A stretch of DNA of 64,000 bases from Marinospirillum sp035271045 (GTDB taxonomy: Bacteria; Pseudomonadota; Gammaproteobacteria; Pseudomonadales; Halomonadaceae): positions 1 to 64,000 of the forward strand of contig NZ_DATESC010000024.1 of the NCBI RefSeq assembly GCF_035271045.1, read 5' to 3'. This document shows, piece by piece, positions 43,406 to 52,094 of the stretch (positions are counted from its first letter, which is position 1; each line of letters begins with the position of its first letter). The position numbers and the translations under genes are program-made. The notes under the pieces were generated by a model. That model did not search any database. It saw only the letters and a list, made by a program, of their open reading frames with translations, and had not been told where the DNA came from.

Positions 43406-43903
43406 ATGTCATTGAGTGGATTTTGGTGGTTTTTACTGATTGTTGTTTTAATACTTAGTCCGATGAGTATGCTGATTCCTAGCGCTCGGCAAAAAACTTT
43501 AATTATTTTAAGGGATAAAGCCTTAGCGTTAGGCATTAAGGTTACAGTGCTTCCTCATCAAATTAACGAAAACTTAACGTTAGAAGGCGCTGCTTATCGT
43601 TGGTTGCGTTCTGCTGAAGCGCCGCCATTGGGTGGTTATTTATGTTTGCTAAAAAAAGAAGCGGATCGAGATAGAGGTAAGATAGTTTTTCCTAATTGGC
43701 AGCTTGTAAGTGGTCAGTTAAACTGTTTAACCCTTGAGCAGCAATCGGGTTTAGCGCAGTGGTTAACACAATTGCCAGACGATGCTTTTGCTATTGAGTG
43801 GGGTTCTGCTACGCTAACACTTTGGTGGCATGAGCGTGATAGCCAATTAGATTTAGCCGCATTAAATACCCATGCGTTAGCTTTGTTAGCACTAAAAAAA
43901 TAA
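43406..43903 (+). CDS. Uncharacterised protein with N-terminal membrane helix
   Basis: The 165-residue protein starts with one hydrophobic helix (GFWWFLLIVVLILSPMSMLI) followed by a soluble domain rich in Leu and Trp (YRWLRSAEAPPLGGYLCLL, IEWGSATLTLWWHERD). I do not recognise the family. The ATG at 43406 directly abuts the GGGG of its putative ribosome site. A TTG at 43412 would have normal spacing and is the likelier start. It lies 36 bp before ppnP on the same strand, but no functional link is evident. Confidence 0.65.
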   Translation: MSLSGFWWFLLIVVLILSPMSMLIPSARQKTLIILRDKALALGIKVTVLPHQINENLTLEGAAYRWLRSAEAPPLGGYLCLLKKEADRDRGKIVFPNWQLVSGQLNCLTLEQQSGLAQWLTQLPDDAFAIEWGSATLTLWWHERDSQLDLAALNTHALALLALKK

Positions 43904-43939
43904 TGATTAATGCTAAAAAATATCGACGGAGATATTAGT

Positions 43940-44224
43940 ATGTTGCAGGTAAACAAATATTTTGATGGTCAAGTAAAATCCATTGCTTTAACTAACAATG
44001 AAGGTTCTTTAACTATGGGTGTTATGGACGTGGGTGAGTACACCTTTTCAACGTCTAAAGATGAAGAAATGACGGTTGTTTCGGGTAGCTTGCAAGTGCA
44101 GCTTTCTGGTGATCCTGCTTTGCGTACCTTTAATAAAGGTCAAAGCTTTAACGTACCAGCTAACAGCTCGTTCCAAGTTAAAGTAGAAGAGCAAAGCGCT
44201 TACCTTTGCCGTTATATGGACTAA
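43940..44224 (+). CDS. ppnP: Pyrimidine/purine nucleoside phosphorylase
   Basis: The 94-residue cupin-fold enzyme cleaves several nucleosides to base and ribose 1-phosphate. It begins MLQVNKYFDGQVKSIAL and contains GEYTFSTSKDEEMTVVSG and FNVPANSSFQVKV, as in E. coli PpnP (YaiE), which is also 94 residues. ATG at 43940 with GGAG upstream is chosen over an ATG at 43910 that adds unrelated residues. A strong terminator follows. Confidence 0.93.
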   Translation: MLQVNKYFDGQVKSIALTNNEGSLTMGVMDVGEYTFSTSKDEEMTVVSGSLQVQLSGDPALRTFNKGQSFNVPANSSFQVKVEEQSAYLCRYMD

Positions 44225-44244
44225 AATTTGGCGTTAAGTTTAAT

Positions 44245-44274
44245 AAAAAAGGAGGCACTAAGCCTCCTTTTTTT
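44245..44274. terminator. Bidirectional terminator between ppnP and etfD
   Basis: AAAGGAGGC-ACTAA-GCCTCCTTT is a perfect 9-bp stem with an A-run on one side and a T-run on the other, so it can serve both convergent genes. Confidence 0.93.
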
Positions 44275-44293
44275 GTGTTGTTTTTTTAAAAAA

Positions 44294-45979
44294 TTACATA
44301 TTAGGATAGTTAGGGCCACCACCACCTTCAGGTGTTACCCACGTAATATTCTGGGCTGGGTCTTTAATATCACACGTTTTGCAATGTACACAGTTAGAAA
44401 AGTTAATCTGAAACTTAGGTTGACCGGGTTCATCTTCAACAATTTCGTACACACCAGCAGGGCAATAGCGTTGTGCGGGTTCATCGTACTTAGGTAAGTT
44501 ATCACGTAGCGGTAACTTAGGGTCAGTTAGGCGCAAATGCACGGGTTGGTCTTCTTCGTGAATCGCGCTAGACAAATACACAGAAGAAAGCTTATCAAAG
44601 CTTAAAATGCCGTCGGGTTTAGGGTATTCAATCTTGGTGCATTCGCTAGCTGGCTTTAGCATGGCGTAGTCAGGCGTTGTATCGTGCAAGGTAACTGGCA
44701 ACTTACCGCCAAAAATATTTTGGTCGATGTAGTTAAACGTGCCACCTAAGAAAGTGCCATATTTATGCATGGCAGGACCAAAGTTACGCGTACTTTTAAG
44801 TTCCGCATTCGCCCAGCTTTCTTCCCATTTTTTAGCAAAGCTAGTGAGTTCTTGACCACCTTCATCACCGGCTTTAATGGCTTCAAAGACACTTTCAGCC
44901 GCTAACATACCCGACTTCATGCCGGTATGAACGCCTTTAATTTTCGCAAAATTCAATGTGCCAGCATTACAACCAATCAACAAGCCGCCAGGAAACGTCA
45001 TTTTAGGTAAGCAGTTATAGCCACCTTTAGTAATGGCACGCGCACCGTAAGCAATGCGCTTGCCGCCTTCTAGGTATTGCTTTAGCACTGGGTGGTGCTT
45101 CATGCGCTGAAATTCGTCGAAGGGCGAGATGTAAGTGTTGGAATAAGAAAGGTCAACAATTAAACCGACTTCAACTTGGTTGTTTTCATCGTGGTACAAG
45201 AAGAAACCACCGCCAGTATCGCCAGATAAAGGCCAGCCAGAGCCGTGTACTACTAGGCCCGGCTTGTGCTTGCTAGGGTCGATTTCCCACAATTCTTTAA
45301 TGCCAATACCGTAGTGCTGTGCATCTTTGCCTTCAGCTAAGTTGTATTTAGCAATCAGCTCTTTACCTAAATGCCCGTGTACACCTTCAGCAAACAGGGT
45401 GTATTTGGCTTTAAGTTCCATGCCGGGGGTGAAGCTGTCTTTTTGCTTGCCGTCAGCACCAATGCCCATATCGCCAGTAATAACGCCTTGCACTTCGCCT
45501 TTTTCGCCGTAAATAATGTTAGCAGCAGGGAAGCCAGGGAAAACGTTAACTTCTAACGCTTCGGCTTGTTCACCCAACCAACGGGTTAAGTTGGCTAGGC
45601 TGATAATGTAGTTTTGGCCTGCGTTGTGCATGGTTTTAGGCACAGCAAAACCGGGCAATTTTATGCCAGATTTCTCATTACGCAGCAAATACAGCTGGTC
45701 TTCTGTCACCAGTGTTTTGATAGGTGCGCCTAATTCTTTCCAGTTAGGAATCAGCTCATCAAGGGCACGGGTTTCAATAACAGCGCCTGATAAAATGTGT
45801 GCGCCAACTTCAGCACCTTTTTCTACAACACAAACTTCTAGCTCTTTGCCCGCTTCGTTGGCTTGTTGTTTTAAACGAATGGCAGCAGCAAGGCCCGCAA
45901 CGCCAGCACCTACAATTAAAACATCAAACTCCATTGAGTCGCGCTCTATAGGTTGTTGTTCCATAGCTTCGTGTTCCAT
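44294..45979 (-). CDS. etfD: Electron transfer flavoprotein-ubiquinone oxidoreductase
   Basis: The 561-residue membrane-associated enzyme passes electrons from reduced ETF to ubiquinone. The FAD motif VLIVGAGVAGLAAAIRLKQ is at about residue 20. The quinone-binding and membrane region follows, and the C-terminal 4Fe-4S motif is CVHCKTCDIKDP. Length fits the family. AGGAG seven bases before ATG 45979 supports the longer start. It is divergent from etfBA. Its promoter contains the AAACGGTCGTTT palindrome shared with fadM, which suggests fatty-acid control. Confidence 0.95.
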   Translation of the reverse strand: MEHEAMEQQPIERDSMEFDVLIVGAGVAGLAAAIRLKQQANEAGKELEVCVVEKGAEVGAHILSGAVIETRALDELIPNWKELGAPIKTLVTEDQLYLLRNEKSGIKLPGFAVPKTMHNAGQNYIISLANLTRWLGEQAEALEVNVFPGFPAANIIYGEKGEVQGVITGDMGIGADGKQKDSFTPGMELKAKYTLFAEGVHGHLGKELIAKYNLAEGKDAQHYGIGIKELWEIDPSKHKPGLVVHGSGWPLSGDTGGGFFLYHDENNQVEVGLIVDLSYSNTYISPFDEFQRMKHHPVLKQYLEGGKRIAYGARAITKGGYNCLPKMTFPGGLLIGCNAGTLNFAKIKGVHTGMKSGMLAAESVFEAIKAGDEGGQELTSFAKKWEESWANAELKSTRNFGPAMHKYGTFLGGTFNYIDQNIFGGKLPVTLHDTTPDYAMLKPASECTKIEYPKPDGILSFDKLSSVYLSSAIHEEDQPVHLRLTDPKLPLRDNLPKYDEPAQRYCPAGVYEIVEDEPGQPKFQINFSNCVHCKTCDIKDPAQNITWVTPEGGGGPNYPNM

Positions 45980-46027
45980 AGCTTATCTCCTCAGACTTGT
46001 TATCTTTTTAACACTCAGATAGAGTGC

Positions 46028-46056
46028 ATTTAAAACGGTCGTTTGCTTACGGTCAA
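46028..46056 (-). promoter_or_regulatory. etfD promoter containing the AAACGGTCGTTT operator
   Basis: On the minus strand TTGACC (46056-46051) and TTAAAT (46033-46028) are 17 bp apart. The palindrome AAACGGTCGTTT at 46033-46044 lies between them. A protein bound there would block RNA polymerase. The same 12-mer lies before fadM. Confidence 0.7.
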
Positions 46057-46203
46057 GCTTTGGCTAAAATAAACACCTTAACGAGCACCTATGTTAAGCA
46101 AATTAAGTGTAAAGTGGGTGTTTAAAAATTAAGCAGCAACAGGCTAACCTTAAAAGGTGGCATTATAGTCATAAAAATGTGACTCGTCAGTTTAAGGTCA
46201 AGT

Positions 46204-46232
46204 TTGACTGAAAGCTTGATTGCAGTCATTAT
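46204..46232 (+). promoter_or_regulatory. Probable etfBA promoter
   Basis: TTGACT at 46204-46209 and CATTAT at 46227-46232 are spaced 17 bp. The promoter lies 71 bp before etfB. No copy of the fadM/etfD operator is seen near it. Confidence 0.6.
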
Positions 46233-46302
46233 TTAACTGATTTTTAAGTAGCAGGCCAAATGTTTGGTCTGTCGGTTCAACCACTGAGAAAACGGAGAAT
46301 CT

Positions 46303-47052
46303 ATGAAGGTTCTTGTCGCTGTCAAACGTGTCGTTGATTACAACGTCAAAGTTCGTGTTAAAGCAGATCAGTCAGGTGTCGATCTGACTAACGTCAAAAT
46401 GTCCATGAACCCCTTCTGTGAAATTGCAGTAGAAGAAGCGGTTCGTTTAAAAGAAAAAGGCATAGCAACTGAAGTTATTGCTGTTTCTATCGGCCCTAAA
46501 ACAGCCCAAGAGCAGTTGCGTACTGCAATGGCGCTGGGTGCTGATCGCGGTATTCTAGTTGAAACCGATGAGCAACTAAGCTCTTTGGCGGTTGCCAAAA
46601 TTCTTGCCAAGGTTGCTGCTGAAGAACAACCTCAGATTATTCTGATGGGTAAGCAATCCATTGACACAGATAACAACCAAACCACGCAAATGCTGGCTGC
46701 TTTGGCAGGCTTCTCGCAAGGTGCTTTTGCTTCTGGATTAGTTGTTGCTGACGGTAAAGCAACGGTTGAGCGTGAGATTGATGGCGGTACGCAAACTATT
46801 CAAATTAATTTGCCTGCGGTAATTAGTGCTGACTTACGCTTAAATGAGCCACGTTACGCTAAGCTTCCTGACATTATGAAAGCTAAGAAAAAGCCAATGG
46901 ACATTAAAACGCCAGCAGATTACGGCGTTGAAATGGCTTCTAAAGTGAAAACTTTGAAAGTTGAACCACCGGCAGAGCGTTCTGCTGGCATTAAAGTGGG
47001 CAGCGTTGAAGAGCTGGTTGATAAACTGAAAAACGAAGCGAAGGTGGTCTAA
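46303..47052 (+). CDS. etfB: Electron transfer flavoprotein subunit beta
   Basis: The 249-residue subunit begins MKVLVAVKRVVDYNVKVRVK and binds AMP. NPFCEIAVEEAVRLKEKG, ILMGKQSIDTDNNQTTQMLA and LPAVISADLRLNEPRYAKLPDIMKAKKKP are ETF-beta signatures. With EtfA it carries electrons from acyl-CoA and other dehydrogenases to EtfD. Its stop codon is immediately followed by the etfA start, so the two are coupled. Confidence 0.97.
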   Translation: MKVLVAVKRVVDYNVKVRVKADQSGVDLTNVKMSMNPFCEIAVEEAVRLKEKGIATEVIAVSIGPKTAQEQLRTAMALGADRGILVETDEQLSSLAVAKILAKVAAEEQPQIILMGKQSIDTDNNQTTQMLAALAGFSQGAFASGLVVADGKATVEREIDGGTQTIQINLPAVISADLRLNEPRYAKLPDIMKAKKKPMDIKTPADYGVEMASKVKTLKVEPPAERSAGIKVGSVEELVDKLKNEAKVV

Positions 47053-47979
47053 ATGAGCATTTTAGTTATCGCTGATCATCATAATTCTGATCTAGCCCCT
47101 GTTACTGCTAATGTTGTTGCTGCTGCTAAAGCCATTGGTGGTGAGATTCACTTATTGGTTGCTGGTGCTGCTTGCCAAGCTGCTGCCGACGCTGGCGCTA
47201 AGTTAGAGGGCGTAAGCAAGGTATTAATAGCAGATAACGCTATTTATGCGCATCAGCTAGCTGAAAACACGGCTGCATTGGTTGCTGGTTTAGGTAAAAA
47301 TTATACGCACATCTTAACGGGCGCAACGGGTAACGGTAAGAACTTTATGCCACGCGCTGCTGCACTGTTAGATGTTGAGCAAATTTCTGAAATTATCTCG
47401 GTAGAAAGCGCTGATACTTTCAAACGTCCTATTTATGCCGGTAATGCGATTGCTACTGTACAAAGTGAAGATGCGATTAAAGTCATCACGGTACGTGGTA
47501 CGTCGTTTGATCCAGTTGCTGCAACGGGTTCTGCTAGTATTGAAGCACTTTCTGAAACTGCTGATGCTGGTTTGTCTAGCTTTGTTGGTGAAGAATTAGC
47601 CGCTTCAGACCGTCCTGAACTTACTGCTGCTAAAGTGGTTGTTGCGGGTGGTCGTGGCGTGGGTAGTGCCGAGAAATTCGATATTATCTATAAGTTAGCT
47701 GACAAATTAGGCGGTGCGGTGGGTGCAACGCGTGCAGCAGTTGACGCTGGCTATGTAGCTAATGATCTACAAGTCGGTCAAACTGGTAAGATTGTTGCAC
47801 CAGCACTGTACATTGCGGCAGGTATTTCTGGTGCGATTCAGCATTTGGCCGGTATGAAAGATTCTAAAGTCATTGTTGCTATTAACAAAGATGAAGAAGC
47901 GCCCATCTTCCAGGTGGCTGATTACGGCCTAGTGGCTGATTTGTTTGACGCAGTACCTGCGCTAGAACAACAGCTATAA
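47053..47979 (+). CDS. etfA: Electron transfer flavoprotein subunit alpha
   Basis: The 308-residue subunit holds the FAD. It begins MSILVIADHHNSDLAPVTAN. The C-terminal FAD domain shows VVAGGRGVGSAEKFDII, GATRAAVDAGYVANDLQVGQTGK, then YIAAGISGAIQHLAGMKDSK, then INKDEEAPIFQVADYGLV. It starts at the base after the etfB stop. A terminator follows about 50 bp downstream. Confidence 0.97.
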   Translation: MSILVIADHHNSDLAPVTANVVAAAKAIGGEIHLLVAGAACQAAADAGAKLEGVSKVLIADNAIYAHQLAENTAALVAGLGKNYTHILTGATGNGKNFMPRAAALLDVEQISEIISVESADTFKRPIYAGNAIATVQSEDAIKVITVRGTSFDPVAATGSASIEALSETADAGLSSFVGEELAASDRPELTAAKVVVAGGRGVGSAEKFDIIYKLADKLGGAVGATRAAVDAGYVANDLQVGQTGKIVAPALYIAAGISGAIQHLAGMKDSKVIVAINKDEEAPIFQVADYGLVADLFDAVPALEQQL

Positions 47980-48025
47980 GTTTCTTGTCTTAGTTATAAG
48001 TTTATTGGCTTTATGCTGTAAACTA

Positions 48026-48056
48026 AAAAAGACCAGCCTCACAAGGGCTGGTTTTT
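48026..48056 (+). terminator. Rho-independent terminator of etfBA
   Basis: ACCAGCC-TCACAAG-GGCTGGT forms a 7-bp stem followed by a T-run. Confidence 0.85.
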
Positions 48057-48107
48057 ACTTTTCTTTTTTATAGAACCCTTTTTTTAATTCTAACGCTAGG
48101 TGCTGCC

Positions 48108-49490
48108 TTGACCACTTTTGCTTTTGCTTCTTTAAACTTACAGTCTGAACTTTTGAGTAACCTTACCACCTTGGGTTATCAAGAAATGACCGCTATTCAA
48201 GCGGCTGCCTTACCCACTATTTTGGCGGGGCAAGATGTGATTGCTCAAGCAAAAACTGGCTCAGGTAAAACTGCTGCTTTTGGCTTAGGTTTATTACAAA
48301 AGCTAGATGTTGAACGCTTTAGAATTCAAACTTTAGTCTTGTGCCCAACGCGTGAATTGGCAGATCAAGTTGCCATTGAAATTCGCCGTTTAGCGCGGGG
48401 TATGCACAATGTAAAAGTATTAACCCTGTGTGGCGGACAACCTTTTGGCCCACAAGCACATTCGTTAGAACACGGCGCACACATTATTGTGGGTACACCG
48501 GGTCGTATTGATGACCATTTACGCAAAGGCAATTTACAACTAGAAAACGTGGCTATGCTGGTGTTGGACGAAGCCGACCGTATGTTAGACATGGGCTTTC
48601 AAGAAGTGCTAGATGCCATTGTTGAACAACTGCCTAAACAGCGCCAAACCTTGTTATTTAGTGCCACCTTTCCCGATAAAATTGCCAGCTTAGCTAAACG
48701 ATTTTTAATAGATCCACAACAAATTAAAGTGGAGTCTAGCCATACTGCCAGCAGTATTGAGCAACATTTTTTCAAATTAAATGACGAAGCTGAACGTTTT
48801 TCTGCTTTGCGTTTACTGTTGCTGCATTATGCGCCTGAGTCTAGTGTGGTGTTTTGTACCACCCGTAAAGAAACCCAAGACCTTGCCGATGGTTTAAGTA
48901 AGCTAGGTTTTAGCGCCCAAGCGTTGCACGGTGATATGGAACAAAAAGACCGCGATCAAACGTTGATTCAGTTTGCTAATAAAAGCAGTAGTATTCTTGT
49001 GGCAACCGACGTTGCTGCACGTGGTTTAGACATCGCTGCTTTAGATGCCGTTTTTAACTATCAGCTATCGCTTGATCCTGAAGTTCACGTTCACCGTGTG
49101 GGGCGTACTGGTCGGGCTGGTGAGCAGGGCATTGCTTGTACGCTTTACACCGCAGCAGAAGCCTTTCGTTTAGCGGTTTTGGCCGATTATTTACAGCAAA
49201 GCCTAGTACCAGAAGCTTTGCCCAGTGCTGAAGCATTAAAAAACCACCCTAAGCCAGCAACCATGCAAACCTTACTGATAGATGGTGGTAAAAAAGACAA
49301 GCTGCGTCCCACCGATATTCTAGGTGCGTTAACGGCTAATCAGCAGTTAGCAGGTCAGCAAATAGGTAAAATTCATGTGACGGATCGACGCTCTTTTGTC
49401 GCGGTAGAGCGCCAAGTTGCCAAACAAGCATTGCAGCTATTAAGTGATGGAAAACTTAAAGGCCGTAGTTTTCGCGCTAGAAGTTTGTAG
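48108..49490 (+). CDS. dbpA: ATP-dependent RNA helicase DbpA
   Basis: The 460-residue DEAD-box helicase acts in 50S ribosome assembly and is targeted to hairpin 92 of 23S rRNA. The Q-motif region is followed by AKTGSGKTAAFGLGLLQKL, PTRELADQ, VLDEADRMLDMGF, LFSATFP and HRVGRTGRAGEQG. The C-terminal 80 residues (LLIDGGKKDKLRPTDILGAL, IGKIHVTDRRSFVAVER) are the DbpA RNA-binding domain, which separates it from RhlE or SrmB. The start is TTG at 48108 with TAGGTG upstream; the N-terminus MTTFAFASLN fits the family. Confidence 0.93.
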   Translation: MTTFAFASLNLQSELLSNLTTLGYQEMTAIQAAALPTILAGQDVIAQAKTGSGKTAAFGLGLLQKLDVERFRIQTLVLCPTRELADQVAIEIRRLARGMHNVKVLTLCGGQPFGPQAHSLEHGAHIIVGTPGRIDDHLRKGNLQLENVAMLVLDEADRMLDMGFQEVLDAIVEQLPKQRQTLLFSATFPDKIASLAKRFLIDPQQIKVESSHTASSIEQHFFKLNDEAERFSALRLLLLHYAPESSVVFCTTRKETQDLADGLSKLGFSAQALHGDMEQKDRDQTLIQFANKSSSILVATDVAARGLDIAALDAVFNYQLSLDPEVHVHRVGRTGRAGEQGIACTLYTAAEAFRLAVLADYLQQSLVPEALPSAEALKNHPKPATMQTLLIDGGKKDKLRPTDILGALTANQQLAGQQIGKIHVTDRRSFVAVERQVAKQALQLLSDGKLKGRSFRARSL

Positions 49491-49520
49491 TTATTTTTTA
49501 GTGATTAAGTTAGTTAATAC

Positions 49521-49549
49521 AGCCACCTAGCTTAGCGAGCCGGGTGGCT
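49521..49549. terminator. Weak hairpin between convergent dbpA and aldehyde dehydrogenase genes
   Basis: AGCCACC pairs with GGTGGCT, and inside the loop GCT pairs with AGC. No real T-run follows on either strand, so terminator function is uncertain. Confidence 0.4.
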
Positions 49550-49568
49550 TAAATCAGTTGAAATAAGA

Positions 49569-51074
49569 TTATTCGAAGCTTAACCAAGTGGCTTTTATTT
49601 CAGTGTATTTATCAAAGGCGTGTAACGATTTATCGCGTCCTTTACCTGACTGCTTAAAACCACCAAAAGGCGCAGTCATATCGCCGCCATCATAGTTGTT
49701 AATCCACACGCTACCGGCACGCAGTGCTTTGGCCGTTTTATGTGCCTTGTTTAAATCGGCTGTCCAAACCGCTGCAGCTAAACCATAAATGGTATCGTTG
49801 GCTTGTTTGATGGCATCTTCCATTGAATCAAAAGTAAGTACGCTTAATACTGGGCCAAAAATTTCTTCAGAAGCGATTTGCATGGTGTTTTTAGCGTCAG
49901 TAAACACCGTAGGCTGTACATAATAGCCACCACTTTCTTGAAAAGCCTGTTCACCACCAGCCAATAAAGACGCACCTTCTTGCTGACCTTTTTCTATATA
50001 ACCTAATACTTTGCTTAACTGCTGCTTATCGACAATCGCGCCGTTTAAAGTGTTAGGGTCTAAAGGATGATTGGGTTGCCATTTAACCAGCGCCGCTTTC
50101 ACTAAAGTCACAAACTTATCTTTAATACTGGCTTCAACCAATAAACGCGTGCCTGCGGTACAAACCTGCCCCATATTAAAAGCGATACCTTGTGCCGTTG
50201 CTTCAGCCGCTTTTTCTAAATTAGGTGCATCAGCAAACACAATGTTGGGGCTTTTACCACCGGCTTCTAACCAAACACGTTTCATGTTGGATTCACCCGC
50301 ATAAATCATTAGCTGCTTAGCAACAGCGGTAGAACCGGTAAAGGCAAGGGTGTCAACGTCCATATGCAGCGCTAAAGCTTTACCAACCGTTGTACCAAAA
50401 CCTGGCAGTACGTTAAACACACCATCAGGAATACCGGCTTCTTTAGCCAAGCCTGCCACGCGTAACGCGGTTAAAGGTGATTTTTCTGAAGGCTTTAAAA
50501 TCACCGAATTACCCATTGCTAGTGCTGGCGCAAATTTCCAACTTGCCATTAACAAAGGAAAGTTCCAAGGCACAATTGCCGCCACAACACCTACTGCTTC
50601 ACGGGTAATTAAGCCCATTTGGTTGGTTGGTGTTGGGGCAATTTCACCATAAACTTTATCAATCGCTTCGGCTGTCCAGCTAATTGCTCGCGCAGTACCA
50701 CCGATATCAACGCTGCTCGAAAAACGTATTGGCTTACCCATATCAAGTGTTTCTAGTAAAGCTAACTCATCACGATTTTTGGCGATTAAATCAGCAAACT
50801 TGAGTAGAATTTGCTTGCGTTTAGCCGGTGGTAAATCGCGCCAAATACCGGATTCAAATGCGTTGCGAGCGGCTTTAACGGCTAAGTCAGCATCCGCAGC
50901 ATCACAGCTAGCAACTTGGGTTAGAATGCGACCGTCGATAGGGCTTTCACAGGCAAACGTTGCGCCACTTAATGCATCAACGTATTCGCCATTAATAAAA
51001 GCTTGGTTGGTAAACGTTAAGTTAGTGGCAAGGTGTTCCCAATCTTCACGGGTTGGTGCTGGAATTTTAGTCAT
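49569..51074 (-). CDS. PuuC-like aldehyde dehydrogenase
   Basis: The 501-residue NAD(P)+-dependent enzyme has VPWNFPLLMASWKFAPALA, FTGSTAVAKQLM, catalytic Glu270 in LEAGGKSPNIVF and Cys305 in GQVCTAGTR. The N-terminus (DWEHLATNLTFTNQAFINGE) and overall length resemble gamma-glutamyl-gamma-aminobutyraldehyde dehydrogenase (PuuC) of putrescine breakdown. No other puu genes are nearby, so the aldehyde substrate is uncertain. It stands alone, divergent from the MscS-type gene. Confidence 0.85.
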   Translation of the reverse strand: MTKIPAPTREDWEHLATNLTFTNQAFINGEYVDALSGATFACESPIDGRILTQVASCDAADADLAVKAARNAFESGIWRDLPPAKRKQILLKFADLIAKNRDELALLETLDMGKPIRFSSSVDIGGTARAISWTAEAIDKVYGEIAPTPTNQMGLITREAVGVVAAIVPWNFPLLMASWKFAPALAMGNSVILKPSEKSPLTALRVAGLAKEAGIPDGVFNVLPGFGTTVGKALALHMDVDTLAFTGSTAVAKQLMIYAGESNMKRVWLEAGGKSPNIVFADAPNLEKAAEATAQGIAFNMGQVCTAGTRLLVEASIKDKFVTLVKAALVKWQPNHPLDPNTLNGAIVDKQQLSKVLGYIEKGQQEGASLLAGGEQAFQESGGYYVQPTVFTDAKNTMQIASEEIFGPVLSVLTFDSMEDAIKQANDTIYGLAAAVWTADLNKAHKTAKALRAGSVWINNYDGGDMTAPFGGFKQSGKGRDKSLHAFDKYTEIKATWLSFE

Positions 51075-51141
51075 TTAAATCTCATATTTAATGAATGGTT
51101 TAGGTTGATACTCATACTACTTTAAAGGAGGCAATCCCTCT

Positions 51142-52032
51142 ATGTTGGAATCTGCGTTTAATTGGATCAAAGATTTTTCAGTGTCCCATGAGCTAATCCG
51201 CTTATTATTTAGTACTTTGTTTTTGATTGTTACTATGTTTGTGTTGCAAGCCGTTGCAAGCCGTATTATTCGTCGACGTGTGGTGTCAACGGAACTTAGG
51301 CGCAAATGGTTGGTACAATCACGCAATGGGCTATTGCTGCTGACTTTGCTGGGTTTGTTTATGATTTGGGGTGAAGAACTTCGCACCCTTGCATTGTCCA
51401 TAGTGGCGATTGCGGTTGCTTTTGTAGTGGCGACCAAAGAGCTTATTATGTGCATTACCGGCAGTTTGCTAAAAACGGGTGCGCGTTCTTTTGATATTGG
51501 TGATCGTATTCAGGTTAAGGATTTTAGAGGTGATGTGATTGACCAAAATCTGCTGGTGACGACCATTTTAGAAGTAGGGCCAGGCAAGACAATCCATCAG
51601 CGCACGGGTCGAATGATTGTATTGCCTAATGCTTTGTTTGTGTCTGAGGCGGTGATTAATGAAAGTTTTACCCATGATTTTGTATTGCACGTCTTTATTG
51701 TACCGTTTATGCGTAAAGATGATTGGCGTGCAGCACAACAAGCCTTATTAGCGGCGGCTATTAAGCATTGCTCACATAACTTAGATACGATACGCCGTCA
51801 TATGCTTAAAGTGTCGGTACAACTAGGTCTGGAAGTTCCTAATGTCGATCCACGGGTTACTTTACAATTTCCTGATGCTGAAGAAGTTCACTTAATTGTT
51901 CGTGTACCTGCTAAAGCGGCACAAAAAAATTACATAGAACAGCTAATACTAAGCGAGGTGTTTCTTCAAAGAAACTACTTAGAAACAGAAAAAGAAGAAG
52001 AGATTAAAGCGGTCATAGACAGTAACGTTTAA
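51142..52032 (+). CDS. MscS-family mechanosensitive ion channel
   Basis: The 296-residue membrane protein has two or three N-terminal helices followed by an MscS core: LALSIVAIAVAFVVATKELIM as pore helix, GSLLKTGARSFDIGDRIQVK and GRMIVLPNALFV in the beta domain. The C-terminal part is alpha/beta. The pore helix has fewer Gly residues than E. coli MscS, so gating may differ. Such channels release solutes on osmotic downshift. AAAGGAGG precedes the ATG. Confidence 0.83.
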   Translation: MLESAFNWIKDFSVSHELIRLLFSTLFLIVTMFVLQAVASRIIRRRVVSTELRRKWLVQSRNGLLLLTLLGLFMIWGEELRTLALSIVAIAVAFVVATKELIMCITGSLLKTGARSFDIGDRIQVKDFRGDVIDQNLLVTTILEVGPGKTIHQRTGRMIVLPNALFVSEAVINESFTHDFVLHVFIVPFMRKDDWRAAQQALLAAAIKHCSHNLDTIRRHMLKVSVQLGLEVPNVDPRVTLQFPDAEEVHLIVRVPAKAAQKNYIEQLILSEVFLQRNYLETEKEEEIKAVIDSNV

Positions 52033-52046
52033 ACCACTTTAACGTT

Positions 52047-52068
52047 AAGCCACCTTTGGGTGGCTTTG
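52047..52068 (+). terminator. Hairpin after the MscS-type gene
   Basis: AAGCCACC-TTTG-GGTGGCTT is a perfect 8-bp stem followed by a short T-rich stretch. It lies between two convergent genes and may serve as a terminator. Confidence 0.7.
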
Positions 52069-52094
52069 TTTAGTTGCTGATTTTTTTATTTAGA

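Larger units (their letters stand above)
45980..46302. other. Divergent etfD/etfB regulatory region
   Basis: This 323-bp gap has no gene. It holds a promoter and operator for etfD near 46028-46056 and a promoter for etfBA at 46204-46232 (both listed). In between lie AT-rich sequence and a small AGTCA/TGACT hairpin around 46168-46185. Confidence 0.6.
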
